DNA from: Astropecten irregularis
Lineage: Eukaryota > Echinodermata > Asteroidea > Paxillosida > Astropectinidae
Length of the DNA stretch: 64,000 bases
Direction: 5' to 3'
NCBI GenBank assembly: GCA_963971285.1
Contig: OZ020258.1
Location: 14,518,390 to 14,582,389, forward strand
A model generated the notes under the pieces. That model was given only the letters and a program-made list of their open reading frames with translations. It had not been told where the DNA came from and searched no databases. Of the stretch, positions 8,006-22,400 are shown in pieces; the stretch's first letter is position 1; every line of letters begins with the position of its first letter. The position numbers were made by a program, and so were the translations under genes.

Positions 8006-10759
8006 ATGTAAGAAGCCAAACAATAAACATACCGGTTGACATCGACATTCTTGTGAGGTTGTTTAGTTCCAGGCTTTCTAGAGTATCTGGCGGTCTGGGG
8101 CAGTCACAGTACGGGTGATTGAGACTTGTTTCTGAATGAGAATTTTATGGGAACGGAAAACAAAAACTAGTGATGGAAGTGAACACACGCAGCTGAAAAA
8201 CAAAGCCCAAGTTCAAAATAAAGCCCGGGCTATCATACCCCACGGTTGTGGGCAGTTTTCTGCAAACTTTATACTGCAAACGACGATTTTCATTTCTGCA
8301 TTTGTTTTTCAAAGTAAAGGGATCATTCTAACTCTTTCCCGACCGCCATCTCCTTTCTTTTTACTAAACGACATAGGAGGTTGTTTGCTAGGTTTTGTCT
8401 TTAAATTCACGCGGGTGCTATTTCCAAATTTCGCTCTTGAAAGATAACCCGATTTTGTCTTCTAAACTTTGATGTCTTCACTATTGAAAGAAAGCCCTAA
8501 ACCTAATATTTTTCAGGGAAATCACTACTTTGATTGTAGGCTAGAGCAATAATTTCCAAAATGATAGCGTCAAGTTTGTTCCCTTGAAGACTGGTGTTAA
8601 ATTTCTGTTGATCAGGCCACGCGAGCTGCATAATAATGAGCGCTATTGTCTACACTTGACAATGGAATACGCGCAAGGTGCAATTATTCCATTGTACGCA
8701 CTGCATGACGCGCTAGGCAACGTTTTGAACACCAATGTAAGAAGCCAAACAATAAACATACCGGTTGACATCGACATTCTTGTGCTGTTTAGTTCCAGGC
8801 TTTCTAGAGTACCTGGCGGTTTGGGGCAGTCACAGTACGGGTGATTGAGACTTGTTTCTGAATGAGAATTTTATGGGAACGGAAAACAAAAACTAGTGAT
8901 GCAAGTGAACACACGAAGCTGACAAACAAAGCCCAAGTTCAAAATAAAGCCCAGGCTATCATAGCCCACGGTTGTGGGCAGTTTTCTGCAAACTTTATAC
9001 TGCAAACGACGATTTTCATTTCTGCATTTGTTTTTCAAAAGGAAGGGATCATTCTAACTTTGTCCCAACCGCAAGCTCCTTTTTTTTTACAAAACACCAT
9101 GTAGACTGTTTGCTAGGTTTTGTCTTTAAATTCACGCGGGTGCTATTTCCAAATTTCGCTCTTGAAAGATAACCCGATTTTGTCTTCTAAACTTTGATGT
9201 CTTCACTTTTGAAAGTAAGCCCTCAACCTAATATTTCTCAGGGAAATCACTACTTTGATTGTAGGCTAGAGCAATAATTTCCAAAATGATAGCGTCAAGT
9301 TTGTTCCCTTGAAGACTGGTGTTAAATTTATGTTGATCAGGCCACGCGCGCTGCATAATAATGAGCGCTATTGTCTACACTTGACAATGGAATACGCGCA
9401 AGGTGCAATTATTCCATTGTACGCACTGCATGACGCGCTAGGCAACGTTTTGAACACCAATGTAATAGGCCAAACAATAAACATACCGGTTGACATCGAC
9501 ATTCTTGTGCTGTTTAGTTCCAGGCTTTCTACAGTACCTGTCGGTTTCAGGTAGTCACAGTACGGGTGATTGAGACTTGTATTTGACTGAGAATTTTATG
9601 GGAACGGAAAACAAAAACTAGTGATGGAAGTGAACACACGAAGCTGAAAAACAAAGCCCAAGTTCAAAATAAATCCCGGGCTATCATAGCCCACGGTTGT
9701 GGGCAGTTTTCTGCAAACTTTATACTGCAAACGACGATTTTCATTTCTGCATTTGTTTTTCAAAGTGAAGGGATCATTCTAACTCTTTCCCGACCGCCAT
9801 CTCCTTTCTTTTTACTAAACGACATAGGAGGTTGTTTGCTAGGTTTTGTCTTTAAATTCACGCGGGTGCTATTTCCAAATTTCGCTCTTGAAAGATAACC
9901 CGATTTTGTCTTCTAAACTTTGATGTCTTCACTATTGAAAGAAAGCCCTAAACCTAATATTTCTCAGGAAAATCACTACTTTGATTGTAGGCTAGAGCAA
10001 TACTTTCCAAAATGATAGCGTCAAGTTTGTTCCCTTGAAGACTGGTGTTAAATTTCTGTTCATCAGGCCACGCGCGCTGCATAATAATGAGCGCTATTGT
10101 CTACACTTGACAATGGAATACGCGCAAGGTGCAATTATTCCATTGTACGCACTCATGACGCGCTAGGCAACGTTTTGAACACCAATGTAAGAAGCCAAAC
10201 AATAAACATACCGGTTGACATCGACATTCTTGTACTGTTTAGCTCCAGGCTTTCTAGAGTACATGGCGGTTTGGGGCAGTCACAGTACAGGTGATTGAGA
10301 CTTAGTTCTGAATGAGAATTTTATGGGAACGGAAAACAAAAACTAGTGATGTAAGTGAACAAACGAAGCTGAAAAACAAAGCCCAAGTTCAAAATAAAGC
10401 CCGGGCTATCATAGCCCACGGTTGTGGGCAGTTTTCTGCAAACTTTATACTGCAAACGACGATTTTCATTTCTGCATTTATTTTTCAAAGTGAAGGGATC
10501 ATTCTAACTCTTTCCCGACCGCCATCTCCTTTCTTTTTACTAAACGACATAGGAGGTTGTTTGCTAGGTTTTGTCTTTAAATTCACGCGGGTGCTATTTC
10601 CAAATTTCGCTCTTGAAAGATAACCCGATTTTGTCTTCTAAACTTTGATGTCTTCACTATTGAAAGAAAGCCCTAAACCTAATATTTTTCAGGGAAATCA
10701 CTACTTTGATTGTAGGCTAGAGCAATAATTTCCAAAATGATAGCGTCAAGTTTGTTCCC

Positions 10760-13700
10760 TTGAAGACTGGTGTTAAATTTCTGTTGATCAGGCCACGCGA
10801 GCTGCATAATAATGAGCGCTATTGTCTACACTTGACAATGGAATACGCGCAAGGTGCAATTATTCCATTGTACGCACTGCATGACGCGCTAGGCAACGTT
10901 TTGAACACCAATGTAAGAAGCCAAACAATAAACATACCGGTTGACATCGACATTCTTGTGCTGTTTAGTTCCAGGCTTTCTAGAGTACCTGGCGGTTTGG
11001 GGCAGTCACAGTACGGGTGATTGAGACTTGTTTCTCAATGAGAATTTTATGGGAACGGAAAACAAAAACTAGTGATGCAAGTGAACACACGAAGCTGACA
11101 AACAAAGCCCAAGTTCAAAATAAAGCCCAGGCTATCATAGCCCACGGTTGTGGGCAGTTTTCTGCAAACTTTATACTGCAAACGACGATTTTCATTTCTG
11201 CATTTGTTTTTCAAAAGGAAGGGATCATTCTAACTTTGTCCCAACCGCAAGCTCCTTTTTTTTTACAAAACACCATGTAGACTGTTTGCTAGGTTTTGTC
11301 TTTAAATTCACGCGGGTGCTATTTCCAAATTTCGCTCTTGAAAGATAACCCGATTTTGTCTTCTAAACTTTGATGTCTTCACTTTTGAAAGTAAGCCCTC
11401 AACCTAATATTTCTCAGGGAAATCACTACTTTGATTGTAGGCTAGAGCAATAATTTCCAAAATGATAGCGTCAAGTTTGTTCCCTTGAAGACTGGTGTTA
11501 AATTTATGTTGATCAGGCCACGCGCGCTGCATAATAATGAGCGCTATTGTCTACACTTGACAATGGAATACGCGCAAGGTGCAATTATTCCATTGTACGC
11601 ACTGCATGACGCGCTAGGCAACGTTTTGAACACCAATGTAATAGGCCAAACAATAAACATACCGGTTGACATCGACATTCTTGTGCTGTTTAGTTCCAGG
11701 CTTTCTACAGTACCTGTCGGTTTCAGGTAGTCACAGTACGGGTGATTGAGACTTGTATTTGACTGAGAATTTTATGGGAACGGAAAACAAAAACTAGTGA
11801 TGGAAGTGAACACACGAAGCTGAAAAACAAAGCCCAAGTTCAAAATAAATCCCGGGCTATCATAGCCCACGGTTGTGGGCAGTTTTCTGCAAACTTTATA
11901 CTGCAAACGACGATTTTCATTTCTGCATTTGTTTTTCAAAGTGAAGGGATCATTCTAACTCTTTCCCGACCGCCATCTCCTTTCTTTTTACAAAACGACA
12001 TAGGTTGTTTGCTAGGTTTTGTCTTTAAATTCACGCGGGTGCTATTTCCAAATTTCGCTCTTGAAAGATAACCCGATTTTGTCTTCTAAACTTTGATGTT
12101 TTCACTATTGAAAGAAAGCCCTAAACCTAATATTTCTCAGGGAAATCACTACTTTGATTGTAGGCTAGAGCAATAATTTCCAAAATGATAGCGTCAAGTT
12201 TGTTCCCTTGAAGACAGGTGTTAAATTTCTGTTCATCGGGCCACGCGCGCTGCATAATAATGAGCGCTATTGTCTACACTTGACAATGGAATACGCGCAA
12301 GGTGCAATTTTATTATTCCATTGTACGCACTGCATGACGCGCTAGGCAACGTTTTGAACACCAATGTAAGAAGCCAAACAATAAACATACCGGTTGACAT
12401 CGACATTCTTGTGCTGTTTAGTTCCAGGCTTTCTAGAGTACCTGGCGGTTTGGGGCAGTCACAGTACAGGTGATTGAGACTTGTTTCTCAATGAGAATTT
12501 TATGGGAACGGAAAACAAAAAATAGTGATGGAAGTGAACACACGAAGCTTAAAAACAAAGCCCAAGTTCAAAATAAAGCCCGGGCTATCATACCCCACGG
12601 TTGTGGGCAGTAATCTGTAAACTTTATACTGCAAACGACGATTTTCATTTCTGCATTTTTTTTTTCAAATGGAAGGGATCATTCTAACTCTTTCCTGACC
12701 GCCATCTCCTTTCTTTTTACTAAACGACATAGGTTGTTTGCTAGGTTTTGTCTTTTAATTCACGCGGGTGATATTTCCAAATTTCGCTCTTGAAAGAGAA
12801 CCCGATGTTGTCTTCTAAACTTTGATGTCTTCACTATTGAAAGAAAGCCATAAACGTAATATTTCTCAGGGAAATCACTACTTTGATTGTAGGCTAGAGC
12901 AATAATTTCCAAAATGATAGAGTCAAGTTTGTTCCCTTGAAGACTGGTGTTAATTTTCTGTTGATCAGGCCACGCGAGCTGCATATTAATGAGCGGTATT
13001 GTCTACGCTTGACAATGGAATACGCGCAAGGTGCTATTATTCCATTGTACACACTGCATGACGCGCTAGGCAACGCTTTAAGCAACCAATGTAAGAAGCC
13101 AAACAATAAACATACCGGTTGATATCGACATTCTTGTGCTGTTTAGTTCCAGGCTTTCTAAAGTATCTGGCGGTTTGGGGCAGTCACAGTACGGGTGATT
13201 GAGAATTGTTTTTGACTGAGAATTTTATGGAAACGGAAAACAAAAACTAGTGATGGAAGTGAACACACGAAGCTGAAAAACAAAGCCAAAGTTCAAAATA
13301 AAGCCCGGGTTATCATAGCCCACGGTTGTGGGCAGTTTTCTGCAAACTTTATACTGCAAACGACGATTTTCATTTGTGCATTTGTTTTTCAAAAGGAAGG
13401 GATCATTCTAACTTTGTCCCGACCGCCATCTCCTTTCTCTTTACTAAACAACATAGGAGGTTGTTTGCTAGGTTTTGTCTTTAAATTTACGCGGGTGCTA
13501 TTTCCAAATTTCGCTCTTGAAAGATAACCCGATTTTGTCTTCTAAACTTGGATGTCTTCACTATTGAAAGAAAGCCCTCAACCTAATATTTCTCAGGGAA
13601 ATCACTACTTTGATTGTGGGCTAGAGCAATAATTTCCAAAATGATAGCGTCAAGTTTGTTCCCTTGAAGACTGGTGTTAAATTTCTGTTGATCAGGCCAC

Positions 13701-14394
13701 GCGCGCTGCATAATAATGAGCGCTATTGTCTACACTTGACAATGGAAAACGCGCAAGGTGCAATTTTATTATTCCATTGTACGCACTGCATGACGCGCTA
13801 GGCAACGTTTTGAACACCAATGTAAGAAGCCAAACAATAAACATACCGGTTGACATCGACATTCTTGTGCTGCTTAGTTCCAGGCTTTCTAGAGTACATG
13901 GCGGTTTGGGGCAGTCACAGTACAGGTGATTGAGACTTGTTTCTCAATGAGAATTTTATGGGAACGGAAAACAAAAAATAGTGATGGAAGTGAACACACG
14001 AAGCTTAAAAACAAAGCCCAAGTTCAAAATAAAGCCCGGGCTATCATACCCCACGGTTGTCGGCAGTAATCTGTAAACTTTATACTGCAAACGACGATTT
14101 TCATTTCTGCATTTTTTTTTCAAAGTGAAGGGATCATTCTAACTCTTTCCCGACCGCCATCTCCTTTCTTTTTACTAAACGACATAGGAGGTTGTTTGCT
14201 AGGTTTTGTCTTTAAATTCACGCGGGTGCTATTTCCAAATTTCGCTCTTGAAAGATAACCCGATTTTGTCTTCTAAACTTTGATGTCTTCACTATTGAAA
14301 GAAAGCCCTAAACCTAATATTTTTCAGGGAAATCACTACTTTGATTGTAGGCTAGAGCAATAATTTCCAAAATGATAGCGTCAAGTTTGTTCCC
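10760..14394 (+). repeat. Higher-order repeat copy 1 (A-B-C-D-E, 3,635 bp)
   Basis: Every landmark here recurs exactly 3,635 bases later: 10,760 to 14,395, 11,485 to 15,120, 12,270 to 15,905, 12,937 to 16,572, 13,726 to 17,361. Adjacent monomers within the block differ visibly while block copies differ at only a few bases, the defining pattern of a higher-order satellite repeat. Confidence 0.9.
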
Positions 14395-17300
14395 TTGAAG
14401 ACTGGTGTTAAATTTATGTTGATCAGGCCACGCGAGCTGCATAATAATGAGCGCTATTGTCTACACTTGACAATGGAATACGCGCAAGGTGCAATTATTC
14501 CATTGTACGCACTGCATGACGCGCTAGGCAACGTTTTGAACACCAATGTAAGAAGCCAAACAATAAACATACCGGTTGACATCGACATTCTTGTGCTGTT
14601 TAGTTCCAGGCTTTCTAGAGTACCTGGCGGTTTGGGGCAGTCACAGTACGGGTGATTGAGACTTGTTTCTCAATGAGAATTTTATGGGAACGGAAAACAA
14701 AAACTAGTGATGCAAGTGAACACACGAAGCTGACAAACAAAGCCCAAGTTCAAAATAAAGCCCAGGCTATCATAGCCCACGGTTGTGGGCAGTTTTCTGC
14801 AAACTTTATACTGCAAACGACGATTTTCATTTCTGCATTTGTTTTTCAAAAGGAAGGGATCATTCTAACTTTGTCCCAACCGCAAGCTCCTTTTTTTTTA
14901 CAAAACACCATGTAGACTGTTTGCTAGGTTTTGTCTTTAAATTCACGCGGGTGCTATTTCCAAATTTCGCTCTTGAAAGATAACCCGATTTTGTCTTCTA
15001 AACTTTGATGTCTTCACTTTTGAAAGTAAGCCCTCAACCTAATATTTCTCAGGGAAATCACTACTTTGATTGTAGGCTAGAGCAATAATTTCCAAAATGA
15101 TAGCGTCAAGTTTGTTCCCTTGAAGACTGGTGTTAAATTTATGTTGATCAGGCCACGCGCGCTGCATAATAATGAGCGCTATTGTCTACACTTGACAATG
15201 GAATACGCGCAAGGTGCAATTATTCCATTGTACGCACTGCATGACGCGCTAGGCAACGTTTTGAACACCAATGTAATAGGCCAAACAATAAACATACCGG
15301 TTGACATCGACATTCTTGTGCTGTTTAGTTCCAGGCTTTCTACAGTACCTGTCGGTTTCAGGTAGTCACAGTACGGGTGATTGAGACTTGTATTTGACTG
15401 AGAATTTTATGGGAACGGAAAACAAAAACTAGTGATGGAAGTGAACACACGAAGCTGAAAAACAAAGCCCAAGTTCAAAATAAATCCCGGGCTATCATAG
15501 CCCACGGTTGTGGGCAGTTTTCTGCAAACTTTATACTGCAAACGACGATTTTCATTTCTGCATTTGTTTTTCAAAGTGAAGGGATCATTCTAACTCTTTC
15601 CCGACCGCCATCTCCTTTCTTTTTACAAAACGACATAGGTTGTTTGCTAGGTTTTGTCTTTAAATTCACGCGGGTGCTATTTCCAAATTTCGCTCTTGAA
15701 AGATAACCCGATTTTGTCTTCTAAACTTTGATGTTTTCACTATTGAAAGAAAGCCCTAAACCTAATATTTCTCAGGGAAATCACTACTTTGATTGTAGGC
15801 TAGAGCAATAATTTCCAAAATGATAGCGTCAAGTTTGTTCCCTTGAAGACAGGTGTTAAATTTCTGTTCATCGGGCCACGCGCGCTGCATAATAATGAGC
15901 GCTATTGTCTACACTTGACAATGGAATACGCGCAAGGTGCAATTTTATTATTCCATTGTACGCACTGCATGACGCGCTAGGCAACGTTTTGAACACCAAT
16001 GTAAGAAGCCAAACAATAAACATACCGGTTGACATCGACATTCTTGTGCTGTTTAGTTCCAGGCTTTCTAGAGTACCTGGCGGTTTGGGGCAGTCACAGT
16101 ACAGGTGATTGAGACTTGTTTCTCAATGAGAATTTTATGGGAACGGAAAACAAAAAATAGTGATGGAAGTGAACACACGAAGCTTAAAAACAAAGCCCAA
16201 GTTCAAAATAAAGCCCGGGCTATCATACCCCACGGTTGTGGGCAGTAATCTGTAAACTTTATACTGCAAACGACGATTTTCATTTCTGCATTTTTTTTTT
16301 CAAATGGAAGGGATCATTCTAACTCTTTCCTGACCGCCATCTCCTTTCTTTTTACTAAACGACATAGGTTGTTTGCTAGGTTTTGTCTTTTAATTCACGC
16401 GGGTGATATTTCCAAATTTCGCTCTTGAAAGAGAACCCGATGTTGTCTTCTAAACTTTGATGTCTTCACTATTGAAAGAAAGCCATAAACGTAATATTTC
16501 TCAGGGAAATCACTACTTTGATTGTAGGCTAGAGCAATAATTTCCAAAATGATAGAGTCAAGTTTGTTCCCTTGAAGACTGGTGTTAATTTTCTGTTGAT
16601 CAGGCCACGCGAGCTGCATATTAATGAGCGGTATTGTCTACGCTTGACAATGGAATACGCGCAAGGTGCTATTATTCCATTGTACACACTGCATGACGCG
16701 CTAGGCAACGCTTTAAGCAACCAATGTAAGAAGCCAAACAATAAACATACCGGTTGATATCGACATTCTTGTGCTGTTTAGTTCCAGGCTTTCTAAAGTA
16801 TCTGGCGGTTTGGGGCAGTCACAGTACGGGTGATTGAGAATTGTTTTTGACTGAGAATTTTATGGAAACGGAAAACAAAAACTAGTGATGGAAGTGAACA
16901 CACGAAGCTGAAAAACAAAGCCAAAGTTCAAAATAAAGCCCGGGTTATCATAGCCCACGGTTGTGGGCAGTTTTCTGCAAACTTTATACTGCAAACGACG
17001 ATTTTCATTTGTGCATTTGTTTTTCAAAAGGAAGGGATCATTCTAACTTTGTCCCGACCGCCATCTCCTTTCTCTTTACTAAACAACATAGGAGGTTGTT
17101 TGCTAGGTTTTGTCTTTAAATTTACGCGGGTGCTATTTCCAAATTTCGCTCTTGAAAGATAACCCGATTTTGTCTTCTAAACTTGGATGTCTTCACTATT
17201 GAAAGAAAGCCCTCAACCTAATATTTCTCAGGGAAATCACTACTTTGATTGTGGGCTAGAGCAATAATTTCCAAAATGATAGCGTCAAGTTTGTTCCCTT

Positions 17301-18029
17301 GAAGACTGGTGTTAAATTTCTGTTGATCAGGCCACGCGCGCTGCATAATAATGAGCGCTATTGTCTACACTTGACAATGGAAAACGCGCAAGGTGCAATT
17401 TTATTATTCCATTGTACGCACTGCATGACGCGCTAGGCAACGTTTTGAACACCAATGTAAGAAGCCAAACAATAAACATACCGGTTGACATCGACATTCT
17501 TGTGCTGCTTAGTTCCAGGCTTTCTAGAGTACATGGCGGTTTGGGGCAGTCACAGTACAGGTGATTGAGACTTGTTTCTCAATGAGAATTTTATGGGAAC
17601 GGAAAACAAAAAATAGTGATGGAAGTGAACACACGAAGCTTAAAAACAAAGCCCAAGTTCAAAATAAAGCCCGGGCTATCATACCCCACGGTTGTCGGCA
17701 GTAATCTGTAAACTTTATACTGCAAACGACGATTTTCATTTCTGCATTTTTTTTTCAAAGTGAAGGGATCATTCTAACTCTTTCCCGACCGCCATCTCCT
17801 TTCTTTTTACTAAACGACATAGGAGGTTGTTTGCTAGGTTTTGTCTTTAAATTCACGCGGGTGCTATTTCCAAATTTCGCTCTTGAAAGATAACCCGATT
17901 TTGTCTTCTAAACTTTGATGTCTTCACTATTGAAAGAAAGCCCTAAACCTAATATTTTTCAGGGAAATCACTACTTTGATTGTAGGCTAAAGCAATAATT
18001 TCCAAAATGATAGCGTCAAGTTTGTTCCC
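14395..18029 (+). repeat. Higher-order repeat copy 2 (A-B-C-D-E)
   Basis: Near-identical to copy 1. Differences I noticed against neighbouring blocks are single bases, for example TTTATGTTG here versus TTTCTGTTG at 18,048, and GTAGGCTAAAGC at the end of this block (near 17,989) versus GTAGGCTAGAGC elsewhere. Confidence 0.9.
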
Positions 18030-19480
18030 TTGAAGACTGGTGTTAAATTTCTGTTGATCAGGCCACGCGAGCTGCATAATAATGAGCGCTATTGTCTACA
18101 CTTGACAATGGAATACGCGCAAGGTGCAATTATTCCATTGTACGCACTGCATGACGCGCTAGGCAACGTTTTGAACACCAATGTAAGAAGCCAAACAATA
18201 AACATACCGGTTGACATCGACATTCTTGTGCTGTTTAGTTCCAGGCTTTCTAGAGTACCTGGCGGTTTGGGGCAGTCACAGTACGGGTGATTGAGACTTG
18301 TTTCTCAATGAGAATTTTATGGGAACGGAAAACAAAAACTAGTGATGCAAGTGAACACACGAAGCTGACAAACAAAGCCCAAGTTCAAAATAAAGCCCAG
18401 GCTATCATAGCCCTCGGTTGTGGGCAGTTTTCTGCAAACTTTATACTGCAAACGACGATTTTCATTTCTGCATTTGTTTTTCAAAAGGAAGGGATCATTC
18501 TAACTTTGTCCCAACCGCAAGCTCCTTTTTTTTTACAAAACACCATGTAGACTGTTTGCTAGGTTTTGTCTTTAAATTCACGCGGGTGCTATTTCCAAAT
18601 TTCGCTCTTGAAAGATAACCCGATTTTGTCTTCTAAACTTTGATGTCTTCACTTTTGAAAGTAAGCCCTCAACCTAATATTTCTCAGGGAAATCACTACT
18701 TTGATTGTAGGCTAGAGCAATAATTTCCAAAATGATAGCGTCAAGTTTGTTCCCTTGAAGACTGGTGTTAAATTTATGTTGATCAGGCCACGCGCGCTGC
18801 ATAATAATGAGCGCTATTGTCTACACTTGACAATGGAATACGCGCAAGGTGCAATTATTCCATTGTACGCACTGCATGACGCGCTAGGCAACGTTTTGAA
18901 CACCAATGTAATAGGCCAAACAATAAACATACCGGTTGACATCGACATTCTTGTGCTGTTTAGTTCCAGGCTTTCTACAGTACCTGTCGGTTTCAGGTAG
19001 TCACAGTACGGGTGATTGAGACTTGTATTTGACTGAGAATTTTATGGGAACGGAAAACAAAAACTAGTGATGGAAGTGAACACACGAAGCTGAAAAACAA
19101 AGCCCAAGTTCAAAATAAATCCCGGGCTATCATAGCCCACGGTTGTGGGCAGTTTTCTGCAAACTTTATACTGCAAACGACGATTTTCATTTCTGCATTT
19201 GTTTTTCAAAGTGAAGGGATCATTCTAACTCTTTCCCGACCGCCATCTCCTTTCTTTTTACAAAACGACATAGGAGGTTGTTTGCTAGGTTTTGTCTTTA
19301 AATTCACGCGGGTGCTATTTCCAAATTTCGCTCTTGAAAGATAACCCGATTTTGTCTTCTAAACTTTGATGTTTTCACTATTGAAAGAAAGCCCTAAACC
19401 TAATATTTTTCAGGGAAATCACTACTTTGATTGTAGGCTAGAGCAATAATTTCCAAAATGATAGCGTCAAGTTTGTTCCC

Positions 19481-22400
19481 TTGAAGACTGGTGTTAAATT
19501 TCTGTTGATCAGGCCACGCGAGCTGCATAATAATGAGCGCTATTGTCTACACTTGACAATGGAATACGCGCAAGGTGCAATTATTCCATTGTACGCACTG
19601 CATGACGCGCTAGGCAACGTTTTGAACACCAATGTAAGAAGCCAAACAATAAACATACCGGTTGACATCGACATTCTTGTGCTGTTTAGTTCCAGGCTTT
19701 CTAGAGTACCTGGCGGTTTGGTGCAGTCACAGTACGGGTGATTGAGACTTGTTTCTCAATGAGAATTTTATGGGAACGGAAAACAAAAACTAGTGATGCA
19801 AGTGAACACACGAAGCTGACAAACAAAGCCCAAGTTCAAAATAAAGCCCAGGCTATCATAGCCCACGGTTGTGGGCAGTTTTCTGCAAACTTTATACTGC
19901 AAACGACGATTTTCATTTCTGCATTTGTTTTTCAAAAGGAAGGGATCATTCTAACTTTGTCCCAACCGCAAGCTCCTTTTTTTTTACAAAACACCATGTA
20001 GACTGTTTGCTAGGTTTTGTCTTTAAATTCACGCGGGTGCTATTTCCAAATTTCGCTCTTGAAAGATAACCCGATTTTGTCTTCTAAACTTTGATGTCTT
20101 CACTTTTGAAAGTAAGCCCTCAACCTAATATTTCTCAGGGAAATCACTACTTTGATTGTAGGCTAGAGCAATAATTTCCAAAATGATAGCGTCAAGTTTG
20201 TTCCCTTGAAGACTGGTGTTAAATTTATGTTGATCAGGCCACGCGCGCTGCATAATAATGAGCGCTATTGTCTACACTTGACAATGGAATACGCGCAAGG
20301 TGCAATTATTCCATTGTACGCACTGCATGACGCGCTAGGCAACGTTTTGAACACCAATGTAATAGGCCAAACAATAAACATACCGGTTGACATCGACATT
20401 CTTGTGCTGTTTAGTTCCAGGCTTTCTACAGTACCTGTCGGTTTCAGGTAGTCACAGTACGGGTGATTGAGACTTGTATTTGACTGAGAATTTTATGGGA
20501 ACGGAAAACAAAAACTAGTGATGGAAGTGAACACACGAAGCTGAAAAACAAAGCCCAAGTTCAAAATAAATCCCGGGCTATCATAGCCCACGGTTGTGGG
20601 CAGTTTTCTGCAAACTTTATACTGCAAACGACGATTTTCATTTCTGCATTTGTTTTTCAAAGTGAAGGGATCATTCTAACTCTTTCCCGACCGCCATCTC
20701 CTTTCTTTTTACAAAACGACATAGGAGGTTGTTTGCTAGGTTTTGTCTTTAAATTCACGCGGGTGCTATTTCCAAATTTCGCTCTTGAAAGATAACCCGA
20801 TTTTGTCTTCTAAACTTTGATGTTTTCACTATTGAAAGAAAGCCCTAAACCTAATATTTCTCAGGGAAATCACTACTTTGATTGTAGGCTAGAGCAATAA
20901 TTTCCAAAATGATAGCGTCAAGTTTGTTCCCTTGAAGACTGGTGTTAAATTTCTGTTCATCGGGCCACGCGCGCTGCATAATAATGAGCGCTATTGTCTA
21001 CACTTGACAATGGAATACGCGCAAGGTGCAATTTTATTATTCCATTGTACGCACTGCATGACGCGCTAGGCAACGTTTTGAACACCAATGTAAGAAGCCA
21101 AACAATAAACATACCTGTTGACATCGACATTCTTGTGCTGTTTAGTTCCAGGCTTTCTAGAGTACCTGGCGGTTTGGGGCAGTCACAGTACAGGTGATTG
21201 AGACTTGTTTCTCAATGAGAATTTTATGGGAACGGAAAACAAAAAATAGTGATGGAAGTGAACACACGAAGCTTAAAAACAAAGCCCAAGTTCAAAATAA
21301 AGCCCGGGCTATCATACCCCACGGTTGTGGGCAGTAATCTGTAAACTTTATACTGCAAACGACGATTTTCATTTCTGCATTTTTTTTTTCAAATGGAAGG
21401 GATCATTCTAACTCTTTCCTGACCGCCATCTCCTTTCTTTTTACTAAACGACATAGGTTGTCTGCTAGGTTTTGTCTTTAAATTCACGCGGGTGATATTT
21501 CCAAATTTCGCTCTTGAAAGAGAACCCGATTTTGTCTTCTAAACTTTGATGTCTTCACTATTGAAAGAAAGCCCTAAACCTAATATTTCTCAGGGAAATC
21601 ACTACTTTGATTGTAGGCTAGAGCAATAATTTCCAAAATGATAGAGTCAAGTTTGTTCCCTTGAAGACTGGTGTTAATTTTCTGTTGATCAGGCCACGCG
21701 AGCTGCATATTAATGAGCGCTATTGTCTACGCTTGACAATGGAATACGCGCAAGGTGCTATTATTCCATTGTACACACTGCATGACGCGCTAGGCAACGC
21801 TTTAAGCAACCAATGTAAGAAGCCAAACAATAAACATACCGGTTGATATCGACATTCTTGTGCTGTTTAGTTCCAGGCTTTCTAAAGTATCTGGCGGTTT
21901 GGGGCAGTCACAGTACGGGTGATTGAGAATTGTTTTTGACTGAGAATTTTATGGAAACGGAAAACAAAAACTAGTGATGGAAGTGAACACACGAAGCTGA
22001 AAAACAAAGCCAAAGTTCAAAATAAAGCCCGGGTTATCATAGCCCACGGTTGTGGGCAGTTTTCTGCAAACTTTATACTGCAAACGACGATTTTCATTTG
22101 TGCATTTGTTTTTCAAAAGGAAGGGATCATTCTAACTTTGTCCCGACCGCCATCTCCTTTCTCTTTACTAAACAACATAGGAGGTTGTTTGCTAGGTTTT
22201 GTCTTTAAATTTACGCGGGTGCTATTTCCAAATTTCGCTCTTGAAAGATAACCCGATTTTGTCTTCTAAACTTGGATGTCTTCACTATTGAAAGAAAGCC
22301 CTCAACCTAATATTTCTCAGGGAAATCACTACTTTGATTGTGGGCTAGAGCAATAATTTCCAAAATGATAGCGTCAAGTTTGTTCCCTTGAAGACTGGTG

